A stretch of 64,000 nucleotides of DNA from Actinopolyspora lacussalsi (GCA_030803735.1 JAURUC010000001.1:3737501-3801500), one strand, 5' to 3'; counted from the stretch's first letter, positions 46,701 through 55,867 are shown. Made by a program: numbers and translations. Notes: generated by a model not told the origin, from the letters alone.

Positions 46701-47683
46701 CGCAGGTCCCTGCCGGTCAGTTCGATGAATACGTCCTCCAGGCTCGCCGAGCCGAGTGAGAGGTCACTGACCGTGATGTCGTTGTCGTGCAGCTTCGCGG
46801 CGATCGGACCGAGCAGCGAACCGGGCTCACCGTCGACATAGAGGCGCAGCTCGGTTTCCGGGGAGACCCCTTCGAGGGCGGTCGAACCGCCCGGGGCCTC
46901 GACCCGCCGCACTCCGGGAATGTCGGACAGCAGGCCGGTGACCTTGTCGCTGTCGAAACCGTTCGGACGGAGCCGCGCGTCGATGGTTCCGCTGCCCGGC
47001 AGCGATCTGATCAGCGCGGTGGGGGTGTCCACGGTGAGCATCCTGCCGTGATCGACTACACCCACCCGGTCGGAGAGCTTCTCGGCCTCTTCCATGTCGT
47101 GCGTGGTCAGTACGACGGTGACTCCCTCGGAACGCAGATCGTTGACGCGGTCGTGCACGAACAGCCTCGCCTGTGGATCCAGCCCGGTGGACGGTTCGTC
47201 CAGGAACAGCACCTCGGGTCGGTGGATCAGCGCCCTGGCGATCATCAGCCGCTGTGCCTGACCGCCGGAGAGGTCGTCGATGCGTGCCTTGGACTTGTCG
47301 GCCAGCCCCATCCGCTCCATGAGTCGGGTGGCCAACGCGTGCCGCTCGGAACGACCGATTCCGTGGTACGAGGCGTGGAACAGCAGGTTCTGCCTGGCGT
47401 TGAGCGACCTGTCGAGATTGACCCGTTGCGGCACCACGGCGACCTTGCTCCTGGCGGCCACGGGATCACGGGCCACGTCGACCCCGCCGATCGTGGCGCT
47501 CCCACCGTTGAGCACGATCCGGGTGGTCAGAATCCCCACCGTCGTGGTTTTGCCCGCACCGTTCGGTCCCAGCAGTCCGAAGATCTCACCGTGCCGGACC
47601 CGGAAGCTCAGCCCGTCCACCGCGTTGCGGGTGCTCTTGGGGTAGTGCTTGACCAGATCCGCCACTTCGACAGCAGCAGTCAC
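46697..47683 (-). CDS. ABC exporter ATP-binding protein (DrrA/DrrB-type)
   Basis: A 328-residue ATPase with Walker A GPNGAGKTTTVGILTTRI, signature DLSGGQAQRLMIAR, Walker B EVLFLDEPSTGLDP and the H-loop LTTHDMEEAEKL. The C-terminal 90 residues form a DrrA-like regulatory domain (IDARLRPNGFDSDKV). The GTG at 47683 is preceded by AGGGGGAC. The order ATPase-permease with ATGA overlap matches drug/lipid exporters such as DrrAB. A link to a nearby biosynthetic cluster is not visible. Confidence 0.9.
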   Translation of the reverse strand: MTAAVEVADLVKHYPKSTRNAVDGLSFRVRHGEIFGLLGPNGAGKTTTVGILTTRIVLNGGSATIGGVDVARDPVAARSKVAVVPQRVNLDRSLNARQNLLFHASYHGIGRSERHALATRLMERMGLADKSKARIDDLSGGQAQRLMIARALIHRPEVLFLDEPSTGLDPQARLFVHDRVNDLRSEGVTVVLTTHDMEEAEKLSDRVGVVDHGRMLTVDTPTALIRSLPGSGTIDARLRPNGFDSDKVTGLLSDIPGVRRVEAPGGSTALEGVSPETELRLYVDGEPGSLLGPIAAKLHDNDITVSDLSLGSASLEDVFIELTGRDLR

Positions 47684-47915
47684 CCGTCCCCCTGGCAGGA
47701 ACTCGTCGTCTCGGTTGTTCCCTCTGTGGTGCTCCCATGCCACTCGTGCGGGCCACGCGGCACCGGAAACCCGTGCGGCAGCTGGGTTACTGCCGTGATT
47801 GTACGCCGCCGATCCGTGATCGAGGTCAACTTTCGCCCGCGGGAGGGCCTGTGAGCGGCCTCTTGTCGGCGGCCCCCTGTTGGCGTGGTGGGTGTCGAGG
47901 GCTACCCTACTGCGC

Positions 47916-48000
47916 GGAAGCGTGGCAGAGCGGCCTAATGCACTCGCCTTGAAAGCGAGCGGTCCGAGAGGGCCCGGGGGTTCGAATCCCCCCGCTTCCG
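47916..48000 (+). tRNA. tRNA-Ser(TGA)
   Basis: An 85-nt type II tRNA. The acceptor stem is GGAAGCG (47916-47922) with CGCTTCC (47993-47999) and G discriminator. The anticodon loop is CTTGAAA, anticodon TGA, decoding UCA and UCG. A long variable arm is present, as expected for serine. T-arm GGTTCGAATCC is standard. CCA is not encoded. A terminator-like hairpin follows at 48019-48055 and an integrase remnant begins 67 bp after. Confidence 0.95.
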
Positions 48001-48018
48001 CCGGTGTGAGCAGGGAAG

Positions 48019-48055
48019 ACGAAGCCCGGTGGACGGATGTTCCGCCGGGCTTCGT
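48019..48055 (+). terminator. Terminator-like hairpin downstream of tRNA-Ser
   Basis: 11-bp stem, ACGAAGCCCGG (48019-48029) with CCGGGCTTCGT (48045-48055), 15-nt loop, just after the tRNA 3' end. Confidence 0.7.
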
Positions 48056-48066
48056 TCGGTTCCGTC

Positions 48067-48310
48067 TCAGTTTCCCTCAGCAAGGGGGTAGTCGGAGGCC
48101 TCGTGCGGTTCCCACGGATGGTCTCCGATCTTGTCGGCAACGGTTCCCGGCGCGCGTCCGGTCACGTGCTGATAGCGCTGGGTGAGAGCGGCGTTGGACC
48201 ACCCCATGAATCCCCATCGCTGTGCGATCCGGGACGCCCAGTTCGATAGCACGGTCTCGGCGGTGTGGTGAGCTTCGTCGAACGGACATCGGTCCGGCCG
48301 TACGTACCGC
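48067..48310 (-). pseudogene. Remnant of a tyrosine recombinase (phage/ICE integrase) next to tRNA-Ser
   Basis: On the reverse strand, without a complete gene, about 80 codons read as the C-terminus of an integrase: a degenerate HxLRH-like box (DEAHHTAETVLSN), then MGWSNAALTQRYQHVTGRAP, in which the Tyr of TQRYQHV is the catalytic nucleophile position, followed by a typical charged tail. The upstream catalytic domain is missing, so this is a decayed relic. Its location 67 bp from a tRNA-Ser 3' end is the classic integration site arrangement. The boundary at 48310 is approximate. Confidence 0.65.
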
Positions 48311-48672
48311 CAACCACATTGTGATCAACTTTCGACAACCGCGTGGGAAACGCTTTCAATCAAGAGTTGACTTCGCTCTTTCGAGTGAAAATTCAATCGA
48401 GCCGAAGTGAAAAATTATTCGCTTAACGACTTCCGAGTTCGACTCGATCGATCGTTTCACCAGGTGATCGGCTTTTTGTCGGGAATTTCCCGCGATGCGT
48501 GAACAGTTGCCTGGCGATTGCTATACAGCGGTGATCGGTTAGCGTTCGCTCGGAATCCGACCGTGCAGTCGAGTCGGTTCCGCCGCTGATCGTACTCGCG
48601 GGGTCGGTGAGACGGCCCCCGAGGGGATCGGTGCGCACAGCGAAGGCAGCCACGGCCGCAAGGACGTTCGCA

Positions 48673-49509
48673 ATGGAGTTCTCGGGAGTCGAGTTCCGTT
48701 ACGCGGGCGGCGGGACACCCCGGTCCCGTCGCGCCGTCGTGGCGCTCGGCGTCCTGCTGGCCGTGTTGGTCACCGGTTGTTCGGCGGCCACGTCCGAGTC
48801 GCGTCAGGCCGACGAAACCCCGTCGTCGACCCGGCGTGCGAAGGTGGATCTCTCCACGCTTCCGGACGCGACCACTTTCGGAACCACACCCGACGCCCCT
48901 TCCGATCCGGCACCGCGCTCCGGTACCGACGGTGTGGTGCTGCGTGTGAAGCGGGAGATCGCGGTACGCGATTCCGTGGGTGGTGAAGCGATCGCGCGAC
49001 TACCCGCTACCCAGTTCGAATCGCCGACCTGGGTTCCGATAGTCGCCGAAAGCGATGGCTGGGCACGAGTTCTGTTGCCTTCGCGCCCGAACGGTTCGAC
49101 CGGTTGGGTTCGGTTGGGAACCGAGAAAGTGCACAAAGCGCACTCCCCGTACGTCGTGGATGTCGACGTGGGGAACCGCCGGCTGGTGGTGCTCGAAAAT
49201 GGTCGGGAACTCGGTTCCTGGAGCGTCGGGGTCGGTTCCGTGGATACGCCGACACCGAGGGGGCGCACTTTCATTCTCGCCTCCATCCGGGAGACGGTCA
49301 GCGATTTCAGCCCGATCATTCTGCCGCTCGGGACGCACTCCGAGACCTACACCACCTACGGCGGTGGTCCCGGAACCGTCGCGTTGCACGGCTGGCCGGA
49401 GCCCGATGTCTTCGGTACGGCGAGTAGCGACGGGTGTGTCCGAGTGCCCGGTGATGCGCTGCGGTTACTGCGGTCGCTGCCGTTGGGGACGCTTGTCCGG
49501 CTGCGCTGA
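48673..49509 (+). CDS. L,D-transpeptidase (YkuD) lipoprotein
   Basis: A 278-residue putative 3-3 crosslinking transpeptidase. It has an N-terminal signal with the lipobox LVTGC near residue 37, an Ig-like or SH3-type part, and a YkuD domain from about 150 with the catalytic motif HGWPEPDVFGTASSDGCVRV, where His and the Cys of SDGC are in the usual positions. I use the ATG at 48673 with AAGGA upstream; GTG at 48631, preceded by GAGGGG, is also plausible. L,D-transpeptidases strengthen peptidoglycan beneath the arabinogalactan. Confidence 0.85.
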   Translation: MEFSGVEFRYAGGGTPRSRRAVVALGVLLAVLVTGCSAATSESRQADETPSSTRRAKVDLSTLPDATTFGTTPDAPSDPAPRSGTDGVVLRVKREIAVRDSVGGEAIARLPATQFESPTWVPIVAESDGWARVLLPSRPNGSTGWVRLGTEKVHKAHSPYVVDVDVGNRRLVVLENGRELGSWSVGVGSVDTPTPRGRTFILASIRETVSDFSPIILPLGTHSETYTTYGGGPGTVALHGWPEPDVFGTASSDGCVRVPGDALRLLRSLPLGTLVRLR

Positions 49510-49583
49510 GTGGGCGGACGGTGAGGCGTTTTCGCCGGCTCACCGTGCGAAATCCGCAGGTATTCGACGAAGGAAGTGTGACA

Positions 49584-50045
<462 letters not shown>

Positions 50046-50058
50046 CGGTCACCGAACG

Positions 50059-50134
50059 GGACCCCGTACTCGTTCCCGAAGGGCTGTCGCCTCCGCAGTT
50101 GAGCGACCGGTCCGAGGGGAGCGGTACGGGGTCC
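50059..50134 (+). terminator. Long-range hairpin after the chaplin-like gene
   Basis: 11-bp arms GGACCCCGTAC (50059-50069) and GTACGGGGTCC (50124-50134) closing a 54-nt loop, followed by GTTT. It lies 14 bp after the stop and before the convergent aminotransferase end. Confidence 0.55.
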
Positions 50135-50168
50135 GTTTCGTCGGGAGGACGCCCCAGGCCGTCCGAGG

Positions 50169-51221
50169 TCATCCCCGGAACGAGGCCGCGGCCTTGAGCA
50201 GCGCGTCGTTCTCCTCGGGCGCACCGATGGTGATGCGCACGCCGTCTCCGGCGAAGGCACGCACCACCACCCGGTTCTCCGCGCAGTGCGCGTCGAAGGC
50301 CGCGCTGCGTTCCCCGAGCGGCAGCCACACGAAGTTCGCCTGGCTGGCGGAAACCTCGTAGCCGAGTTCGAGCAGCGCTTCGCGTACGCGGGTTCGCTCG
50401 GTGGCGATCTCGGCGCAGCGCCGCTCCAGTTCCGCGGTCGCGCTCAGCGAGGCCACCGCCGCTCGCTGGGCGACCGCGCTCACGCTGAACGGGATGTAGA
50501 CCTTGCGCAACGCCGTGATGATCTCGGGGGCGCCCACCGCGTAGCCCACGCGCAGCCCCGCCAGGCCGTACGCCTTGGAGAAGGTCCGCAGCGACACCAC
50601 GTTGTCTCGCTGTCGAGTGAGTTCCACGCCGTCCGGCGCTGCTGGGTCGGTCACGAACTCCCGGTACGCCTCGTCCAGCACCACCACCACTTCCGGGGGG
50701 ACGCGCCGCAGGAAGTCCTCCAGGTCCTCCCGGCGCAGCGAGGTCCCCGTCGGGTTGTTGGGAGTGCAGACGAAGACCACCCGGGTAGCGGGGGTGATCG
50801 CGGCCAGCAGCCCTGCCAGGTCCAGCTCGTGTTCCGGGGTGAGCGGAACGCGAACCTCCTCGGCGCCCGCGACGCGGGCGAGGATCGGGTAGGCCTCGAA
50901 CGAACGCCACGGGAAGACGACCTCGTCGCCGGGCTCGCAGGTGGCCTGCACGATCTGCTGGCACAGCGCCACCGAGCCACAACCCACCGCGATGCGGTCG
51001 GTGGTGACCACCAGCCGGTCGGCCAACGTTTCCACGAGTTCGGTCGCGGCCATGTCGGGGTAGCGGTGCACGTCGTGCGCCGCTCGTGTGATGGCCTCCA
51101 CCACACTCGGCAGTGGTCCGGCGGAGACCTCGTTGCTCGCCAACTTGACCGAACCCGGCACCGTCCTGCCCGCGACGTAGGCGGGCAGTTTCTCGAGGTC
51201 GGAACGGATGCGCACGCTCAT
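50169..51221 (-). CDS. Histidinol-phosphate or aromatic aminotransferase (HisC2/Pat-like)
   Basis: PLP-dependent class I/II aminotransferase of 350 residues. The cofactor lysine is in RTFSKAYGLAGLRVGYAVG; CTPNNPTGT and DEAYREF are the PLP-binding motifs. The position next to the tRNA-Ser in M. tuberculosis is occupied by hisC2/pat (Rv3772), so aromatic aminotransferase is likely, perhaps making phenylalanine or tyrosine from the PheA and TyrA products. ATG at 51221 with AGGAGTG upstream. Substrate choice cannot be settled by reading. Confidence 0.85.
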   Translation of the reverse strand: MSVRIRSDLEKLPAYVAGRTVPGSVKLASNEVSAGPLPSVVEAITRAAHDVHRYPDMAATELVETLADRLVVTTDRIAVGCGSVALCQQIVQATCEPGDEVVFPWRSFEAYPILARVAGAEEVRVPLTPEHELDLAGLLAAITPATRVVFVCTPNNPTGTSLRREDLEDFLRRVPPEVVVVLDEAYREFVTDPAAPDGVELTRQRDNVVSLRTFSKAYGLAGLRVGYAVGAPEIITALRKVYIPFSVSAVAQRAAVASLSATAELERRCAEIATERTRVREALLELGYEVSASQANFVWLPLGERSAAFDAHCAENRVVVRAFAGDGVRITIGAPEENDALLKAAASFRG

Positions 51222-51442
51222 TGACCACTCCTTGCTCTGCTCGTGGCGGCTCGTACGGGCCGCGGTGCGACAGTATCCCGCCGGGTGGTCGCGGTAGGAT
51301 CTTCGGTCGATTCGTCTCCTCGTTTCTACTCCGGAAAGAGCAATGATGGGATGACTCCTCCGAAGTAATGTCGACATTCGCACGGTTCTTTTCCGTCACA
51401 GCACGTTGACGGGAGTTCACCCTCGCGTGGTTATCTGCGCGT

Positions 51443-52147
51443 ATGATCCAAACCAGGACCGAGACGATCGCGCTCACCAATGACACCCGACTCAGACTGA
51501 CGGTCGCCGAACCGGACAACGTGGTTCGAGGTGGCGTCGTGGTCCTGCACGAGGCACGAGGAGTGACGGACTACACGAGAGTCCTGGTCGCGGCGCTCGC
51601 CGAGGAGGGCTGGCTCACGGTGGCGCCGCACCTGTACCACCGGGACGGCACCGACGAACTCCCCAACGAGGAAACCCCGCACCGGGTGGCGGAGCAGGTG
51701 AGCAGGCTCTCCGGCGAGTCCGTGCTCGCCGACACCGACGCCGCCTTCGTCTGGCTGGCGGATCGGGGCGTTTCCAGCGACCGACAGGGCATCATCGGAT
51801 TCGACATCGGTGGGAGTGCCGCTCTCATGGTGGCCGCCAGCAGGCGGCTGGGAGCGGCTGTCACCGTGGGTGGTGACGGCATCGTCACACCGCTTTCGGA
51901 GGGCTTCTCGCCGCTGGTCGACATCGCGGGGGAGCTGAGCTGCCCCTGGCTCGGACTGTACGGCGAGCAGGACAGCCGAACGCCCGCCGGAGAGATCGAC
52001 AAGCTGCGTGCCGCCGCGACCGCCGCCGAGACCGCCACCGACGTGGTGCGCTACCCGAACGCCGATCACCGCTTCGACACCGATCCGGAGGCCGCCGAGG
52101 AGGCCTGGCAACGTGCCCGCAACTGGCTCGATCTGCACCTGCGCTGA
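51443..52147 (+). CDS. Dienelactone hydrolase-family protein with Asp at the nucleophile position
   Basis: A 234-residue alpha/beta hydrolase of the DLH family: VVVLHEARGVTDYTRVLVAA, the nucleophile elbow IIGFDIGGSAAL, and the catalytic His in YPNADHRFDT. In dienelactone hydrolases the elbow is normally G-x-C-x-G-G; here it is GFDIGG, so Asp replaces Cys. The residue fits a nucleophilic Asp as in haloalkane dehalogenases and epoxide hydrolases, but activity could also be lost. ATG at 51443. No neighbours indicate the substrate. Confidence 0.75.
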   Translation: MIQTRTETIALTNDTRLRLTVAEPDNVVRGGVVVLHEARGVTDYTRVLVAALAEEGWLTVAPHLYHRDGTDELPNEETPHRVAEQVSRLSGESVLADTDAAFVWLADRGVSSDRQGIIGFDIGGSAALMVAASRRLGAAVTVGGDGIVTPLSEGFSPLVDIAGELSCPWLGLYGEQDSRTPAGEIDKLRAAATAAETATDVVRYPNADHRFDTDPEAAEEAWQRARNWLDLHLR

Positions 52148-52190
52148 TCGGAGCTCCGCTCTCCCGGGCCACTCGTCCGGCGCGGGCGGC

Positions 52191-52206
52191 GAATTCGCGG
52201 GAAATT
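52191..52206. repeat. NBS-like palindrome, variant
   Basis: GAATTCGCGGGAAATTTC, a variant of the dispersed palindrome with an imperfect left arm, in the 123-bp gap between the DLH-type gene and the ligase. Confidence 0.55.
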
Positions 52207-52270
52207 TCCGGTCGAACCGCGCGGGTGTCATCTGTGGCCCCGGAAGGCGGTGGTGGGTTAGGAAGCTGTT

Positions 52271-54244
52271 ATGACTTCAAGCACCACACCCGAGCTGCTC
52301 TGGCAACCCTCACCCGAGTGGGTTCGGCAGACCCGCATCGGCAGGTTCCGCGACTGGCTGCGGCAGCACCGGGAGCTGGACCTGCCCGACTACCGCGCGC
52401 TCTGGCGCTGGTCGGTCGAGGACCTGACCGGGTTCTGGTCGGCCGTGGCCGAGTTCTTCGGGGTCTCCTTCCACGAACCCCCGGATCGGGTGCTGAGTGC
52501 CGAGACCATGCCGGGAGCCGAGTGGTTTCCCGGCGCACGGTTGAACTACGCGGAACACGCGTTGTGCGTGGGACCGGGCAAGGACGACGCGCGCACCGCC
52601 GTGATCTTCGAACGAGAGGACGGCCACGGCGAGACGATCACTTTCGGTGAGCTGCGCTCGCGAGTGGCCGCCGCCAGGGCGGGACTGGTCGAGCTGGGAG
52701 TCCGCAGCGGTGACCGGGTGGCGGCGCTGGTACCGAACAGCCCCGAGACCCTGGTGGCATTCCTCGCGACCGCCAGCCTGGGCGCTGTCTGGTCCTCCTG
52801 CTCCCCGGACTTCGGGCTGCGCGCGGTGGCGGACCGCTTCGTGCAGATCGAGCCCAAGGTGCTGCTGACCGTCAACGGATACCGCTACGGCGGCAGGGAG
52901 TTCGACATCACCGGAACCGTCGAGGAGCTCCGGCGGCAGCTGCCCGGCCTCGGTGCCACGGTCTCGATCGACTACGTGACGGGTGCGGGGTCGCTGTCGG
53001 ACACCGTCGGTTGGCGGGACATGGTGGAACGACACGCCGATGCTGAGCTCTCCTTCGAGTCGGTGCCGTTCGACCACCCGCTGTGGGTGCTCTACTCCTC
53101 CGGGACCACCGGGCTGCCCAAGGGCATCGTGCACGGGCACGGCGGGATCGTCCTGGAGCACCTCAAGGCGATCGGGCTGCACTGCGACCTGGGGCCCGGG
53201 GACAGGTTCTGCTGGTTCACCACCACCGGGTGGATGATGTGGAACTTCCTGGTCGGCGGGCTGCTGACCGGCTCGGCCGTCGTGCTGTTCGACGGCAGTC
53301 CCGTGCACCCCGGGACGGACACGCTGTGGGAGCTGTCCGCGCGACACGGCGTGAGCTACTTCGGGACCTCCGCACCGTTCATCCAGACCTGCCGCAAGCG
53401 GGGGCTGCGTCCGGCCACGGACCACGACCTCTCCCGGCTGCGGACCGTCGGTTCCACCGGGGCGCCGTTGACCGCCGACGGGTTCGGCTGGATCGCCGAG
53501 GAGGTCGGGCACGACGTGCAGATCGCCAGCGTCTCCGGTGGCACCGATCTGTGTACCGCCTTCGTCGGGGCCTCACCCGACGTGCCGGTGTGGCTGGGCG
53601 AGATCTCCTGCCCCATGCTGGGCGCCTCGGTGGCCGCCTACGACGAGCACGGGGACGAGACGCACGACGAGGTCGGCGAACTGGTGTTGACCGAGCCGAT
53701 GCCGAGCATGCCGGTGTACTTCTGGAACGACCCGGACGGCAGCAGGCTGCTGGAGGCCTACTTCGACACCTATCCCGGCATCTGGCGGCACGGGGACTGG
53801 GTGCGGATCACCGAGCGGGGTTCACTGGTCATCTACGGGCGCAGTGACTCCACCCTCAACCGCGGGGGCATCCGGATGGGTACGGCGGAGTTCTACCGCG
53901 TGGTCGAGGGCTTCGACGAGGTTTCCGACTCGCTGGTCATCGACACTTCCGGCGCGGGGGAAACCGACGGTGAGCTGCTGTGCTTCCTGGTGTTGGCGGA
54001 GGGCGCCGAGCTGGCGACGCTGGAACCGGCGCTGCGGGAGCGGTTGCGCAGCGAACTATCGCCCCGGCACGTGCCGAACCGCTTCGTCGTGATCGGTGAG
54101 GTACCGCACACCCTCAACGGCAAGAAGCTCGAAGTGCCCGTCAAGAAGATCCTCGCGGGGGCCGCACCGGAGAGCGCGGTCAGCATGGACGCCTTGCGGA
54201 ACCCCGATTCACTGCGACCTTTCATCGAGATGACCAGCGGTTGA
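52271..54244 (+). CDS. Acetoacetate-CoA ligase
   Basis: A 657-residue adenylate-forming enzyme activating acetoacetate to acetoacetyl-CoA. It has the AMP-binding motif LYSSGTTGLPKGIVHGHGG, the acceptor region YGRSDSTLNRGGIRMGTAEFY and the adenylation lysine in NGKKLEVPVKKIL. The N-terminal WQPSPEWVRQTRIGRFRDWL is the characteristic opening of acetoacetyl-CoA synthetases. It may work with the acetoacetate released by FahA, but the genes are far apart. ATG at 52271. Confidence 0.93.
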   Translation: MTSSTTPELLWQPSPEWVRQTRIGRFRDWLRQHRELDLPDYRALWRWSVEDLTGFWSAVAEFFGVSFHEPPDRVLSAETMPGAEWFPGARLNYAEHALCVGPGKDDARTAVIFEREDGHGETITFGELRSRVAAARAGLVELGVRSGDRVAALVPNSPETLVAFLATASLGAVWSSCSPDFGLRAVADRFVQIEPKVLLTVNGYRYGGREFDITGTVEELRRQLPGLGATVSIDYVTGAGSLSDTVGWRDMVERHADAELSFESVPFDHPLWVLYSSGTTGLPKGIVHGHGGIVLEHLKAIGLHCDLGPGDRFCWFTTTGWMMWNFLVGGLLTGSAVVLFDGSPVHPGTDTLWELSARHGVSYFGTSAPFIQTCRKRGLRPATDHDLSRLRTVGSTGAPLTADGFGWIAEEVGHDVQIASVSGGTDLCTAFVGASPDVPVWLGEISCPMLGASVAAYDEHGDETHDEVGELVLTEPMPSMPVYFWNDPDGSRLLEAYFDTYPGIWRHGDWVRITERGSLVIYGRSDSTLNRGGIRMGTAEFYRVVEGFDEVSDSLVIDTSGAGETDGELLCFLVLAEGAELATLEPALRERLRSELSPRHVPNRFVVIGEVPHTLNGKKLEVPVKKILAGAAPESAVSMDALRNPDSLRPFIEMTSG

Positions 54245-54366
54245 GCTGATCGCGTGCCGTGCGGCGGCGGGGGGTCGGTACCGACGATGGTCAATGACGA
54301 CCCCCCGTTGTAATTCGGCGTGCGGGAGTGTGTATGGTTTACATCAGTAGCCGAGAGGAACTACCC

Positions 54367-54456
54367 GGAGGCTTCGCCTAGTCTGGTCTATGGCGCCGCA
54401 CTGCTAATGCGGTAAGGGGCAACCCCCCTTCCCGGGTTCGAATCCCGGAGCCTCCG
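54367..54456 (+). tRNA. tRNA-Ser(GCT)
   Basis: A 90-nt type II tRNA. Acceptor GGAGGCT (54367-54373) with AGCCTCC (54449-54455), G discriminator, anticodon GCT in CTGCTAA, decoding AGC and AGU, and a long variable arm with GGGCAACCCCCC. The T-loop GTTCGAATC is standard. Not followed by encoded CCA. Confidence 0.95.
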
Positions 54457-54495
54457 CCGGGGCACCCACCCAGGTGGGAGTCCACAACTGAACAC

Positions 54496-54568
54496 GCGCC
54501 CGTAGCTCAACGGATAGAGCATCTGACTACGGATCAGAAGGTTTGGGGTTCGAATCCCTACGGGCGCA
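54496..54568 (+). tRNA. tRNA-Arg(ACG)
   Basis: A 73-nt type I tRNA. Acceptor GCGCCCG (54496-54502) with CGGGCGC (54561-54567), discriminator A. The anticodon loop is CTACGGA, anticodon ACG (A34 normally edited to inosine), decoding CGN. It lies 39 bp after tRNA-Ser(GCT). No CCA encoded. Confidence 0.95.
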
Positions 54569-54583
54569 CATTATCGCAGGTCA

Positions 54584-54615
54584 GGGGCGGTTTCGGAATA
54601 CTCCGGAGCCGCCCC
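54584..54615 (+). terminator. Terminator-like hairpin after tRNA-Arg
   Basis: GGGGCGG (54584-54590) pairs with CCGCCCC (54609-54615), with an inner CGGA/TCCG stem and tetraloop ATAC. It follows the tRNA pair by 16 bp. Confidence 0.75.
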
Positions 54616-54705
54616 GCTGCTGTGCGGTACACATTTTGTGCGCGTGGGGAACACGATCCTCAACCCTGAGATAGCGTCACCGTTGTAGTCCTTACGAAGG
54701 TTACT

Positions 54706-55160
54706 TCAGTACCATTGGCCGGGTTGCCATTCGACGCGGGTGGGGCGTTGTCCGGTGCGGCAGTATTCGGTGATGGCTTCGCGAACTCGCTCAAGGGGTA
54801 GTGAGGCCGAGGTGGGAAACCACAGGTCGCCTTCGGGGTCGAACAGCAGCGGGGGGTGTCCTCGGTGGTGTGGGGGTTGTAGGAGTCCAGCAGTTCGTGG
54901 TGCTAGTAGTGGTAGCTCAGCGCTGCGACGCTACTTTTTGGGTCGGCAGCGACCCGTAGAGAGTGGTCGGGGAACGCTTCTCCGTCGAGTGAGCGCCAGG
55001 AGCGGCACGGGCGGTCCCAGACGTAGAACAGACTGACGTGATGGGCTGGTGTGTCGAGCACGCGTGTGATGAGCTGCTCGGTTTCCGCTGGTTCGTGGGC
55101 GTAGTGCCACCCGTTGTCGGTCACCGCGGTAACGACGGTGGGCGCGCTGATCGTGGTCAT
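54706..55160 (-). pseudogene. Broken Imm1-like immunity gene for the neighbouring deaminase toxin
   Basis: On the reverse strand, starting at the ATG at 55160, the frame codes 85 residues (MTTISAPTVVTAVTDNGW... ending SVAALSYHY) and stops at a TAG at 54903. The sequence after the stop reads, in another frame, as the rest of an Imm1-type protein: PPLLFDPEGDLWFPTSASLP and LERVREAITEYCRTGQRPTR, ending QPGQWY at a TGA (54708-54706). So one nonsense codon and one frameshift break it. The start overlaps the toxin stop (ATGA). Imm1 proteins are the usual immunity partners of deaminase toxins. Confidence 0.7.
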
Positions 55161-55867
55161 GGTCTGGCTTCTCCGTGGATGGTGACGGGGTGCTGTTTTC
55201 CGGGTTTCCAGACGACCAGTGTGGACCCGCGAGGCAGGATGGCACGCACCGCTTGGTAGCAGTTTCCGCGCTGCCCGGAGCACATGTCCTTGTTCAGCAC
55301 GATCACGCCGTGTGTCTGCCCGCGTTCTTTCATCCGTGGGGCGTATTTCGTTTCGACGTGGGTGTACACGGTGGGAGCGCCACGGTCGTCGGACGGGAAC
55401 ACGGTGGAGTTGTGCAGGTTCAGCCGGGCGCGCTCGGATGCCTCGTCGCGTCCGCTGGTTTCGGTGAGTTCGGTGGTCTGCCCGCCGGTGTGCTCGGGTA
55501 GCCGCTGGCGGACCTGGTCGATCCACGTGCGGTCGCGGGCCGCGTCGGTGGGAACACGCGGGAAGGTTGATGGGTGGGGCAGGCTCGGCGGGGGTCGCTC
55601 GCTGGTCACGCCGAGGGTGGCGAGGTAGTTCACCAGGTGCCCTCGGGTGTTGTCGGACAGCGCGAGTACGTCGTCGATGAGCTCGCGAGCCTGTTCGAGC
55701 AGCGCCACGGCCTCGGCCAGTTCGGGGGAGGTGCTGCCCTGTCCGATCTCGGTCAGGGTGGGCAGGGCGTATTCCTCGATCCAGGCCCTTGCCGGGTGCA
55801 GCTGCTCCGGTGGCAGTTGTCCGAGCATGGCGGCGAGGGTGTTGCCGACCTCCTCCACGTGGGACAT
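55157..55867 (-). CDS. SCP1.201-like deaminase-domain toxin
   Basis: A 236-residue protein. The N-terminal half (residues 1-90) is helical and acidic, like the delivery regions of type VII-linked toxins, then comes a Pro/Ser linker. The C-terminal 80 residues read TVYTHVETKYAPRMKERGQT and VLNKDMCSGQRGNCYQAV with LPRGSTLVVWKPG, which matches the SCP1.201-like deaminase family: catalytic His-x-Glu in HVE and a zinc-binding Cys pair (CSGQRGNC, spacing six rather than the common five). It likely deaminates a nucleic acid base. The ATG at 55867 follows GAGGAG. The immunity gene downstream is broken. Confidence 0.72.
   Translation of the reverse strand: MSHVEEVGNTLAAMLGQLPPEQLHPARAWIEEYALPTLTEIGQGSTSPELAEAVALLEQARELIDDVLALSDNTRGHLVNYLATLGVTSERPPPSLPHPSTFPRVPTDAARDRTWIDQVRQRLPEHTGGQTTELTETSGRDEASERARLNLHNSTVFPSDDRGAPTVYTHVETKYAPRMKERGQTHGVIVLNKDMCSGQRGNCYQAVRAILPRGSTLVVWKPGKQHPVTIHGEARP

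Larger units (their letters stand above)
48001..48672. other. Region between tRNA-Ser and the L,D-transpeptidase gene: integrase relic and AT-richer leader
   Basis: A 672-bp stretch. The first third is the terminator and integrase relic. From about 48310 to 48560 the sequence becomes clearly AT-richer than the window average, with runs such as GTGAAAATTCAATCG and GTGAAAAATTATTCG, and may contain the promoter of the downstream lipoprotein. No further gene is convincing. It may be the eroded end of an old integrated element. Confidence 0.5.

Noticed and set aside
48310..48672. Cyclic-di-AMP (ydaO-type) riboswitch upstream of the L,D-transpeptidase gene
   Set aside because: No match to the conserved ydaO motifs could be found by reading.
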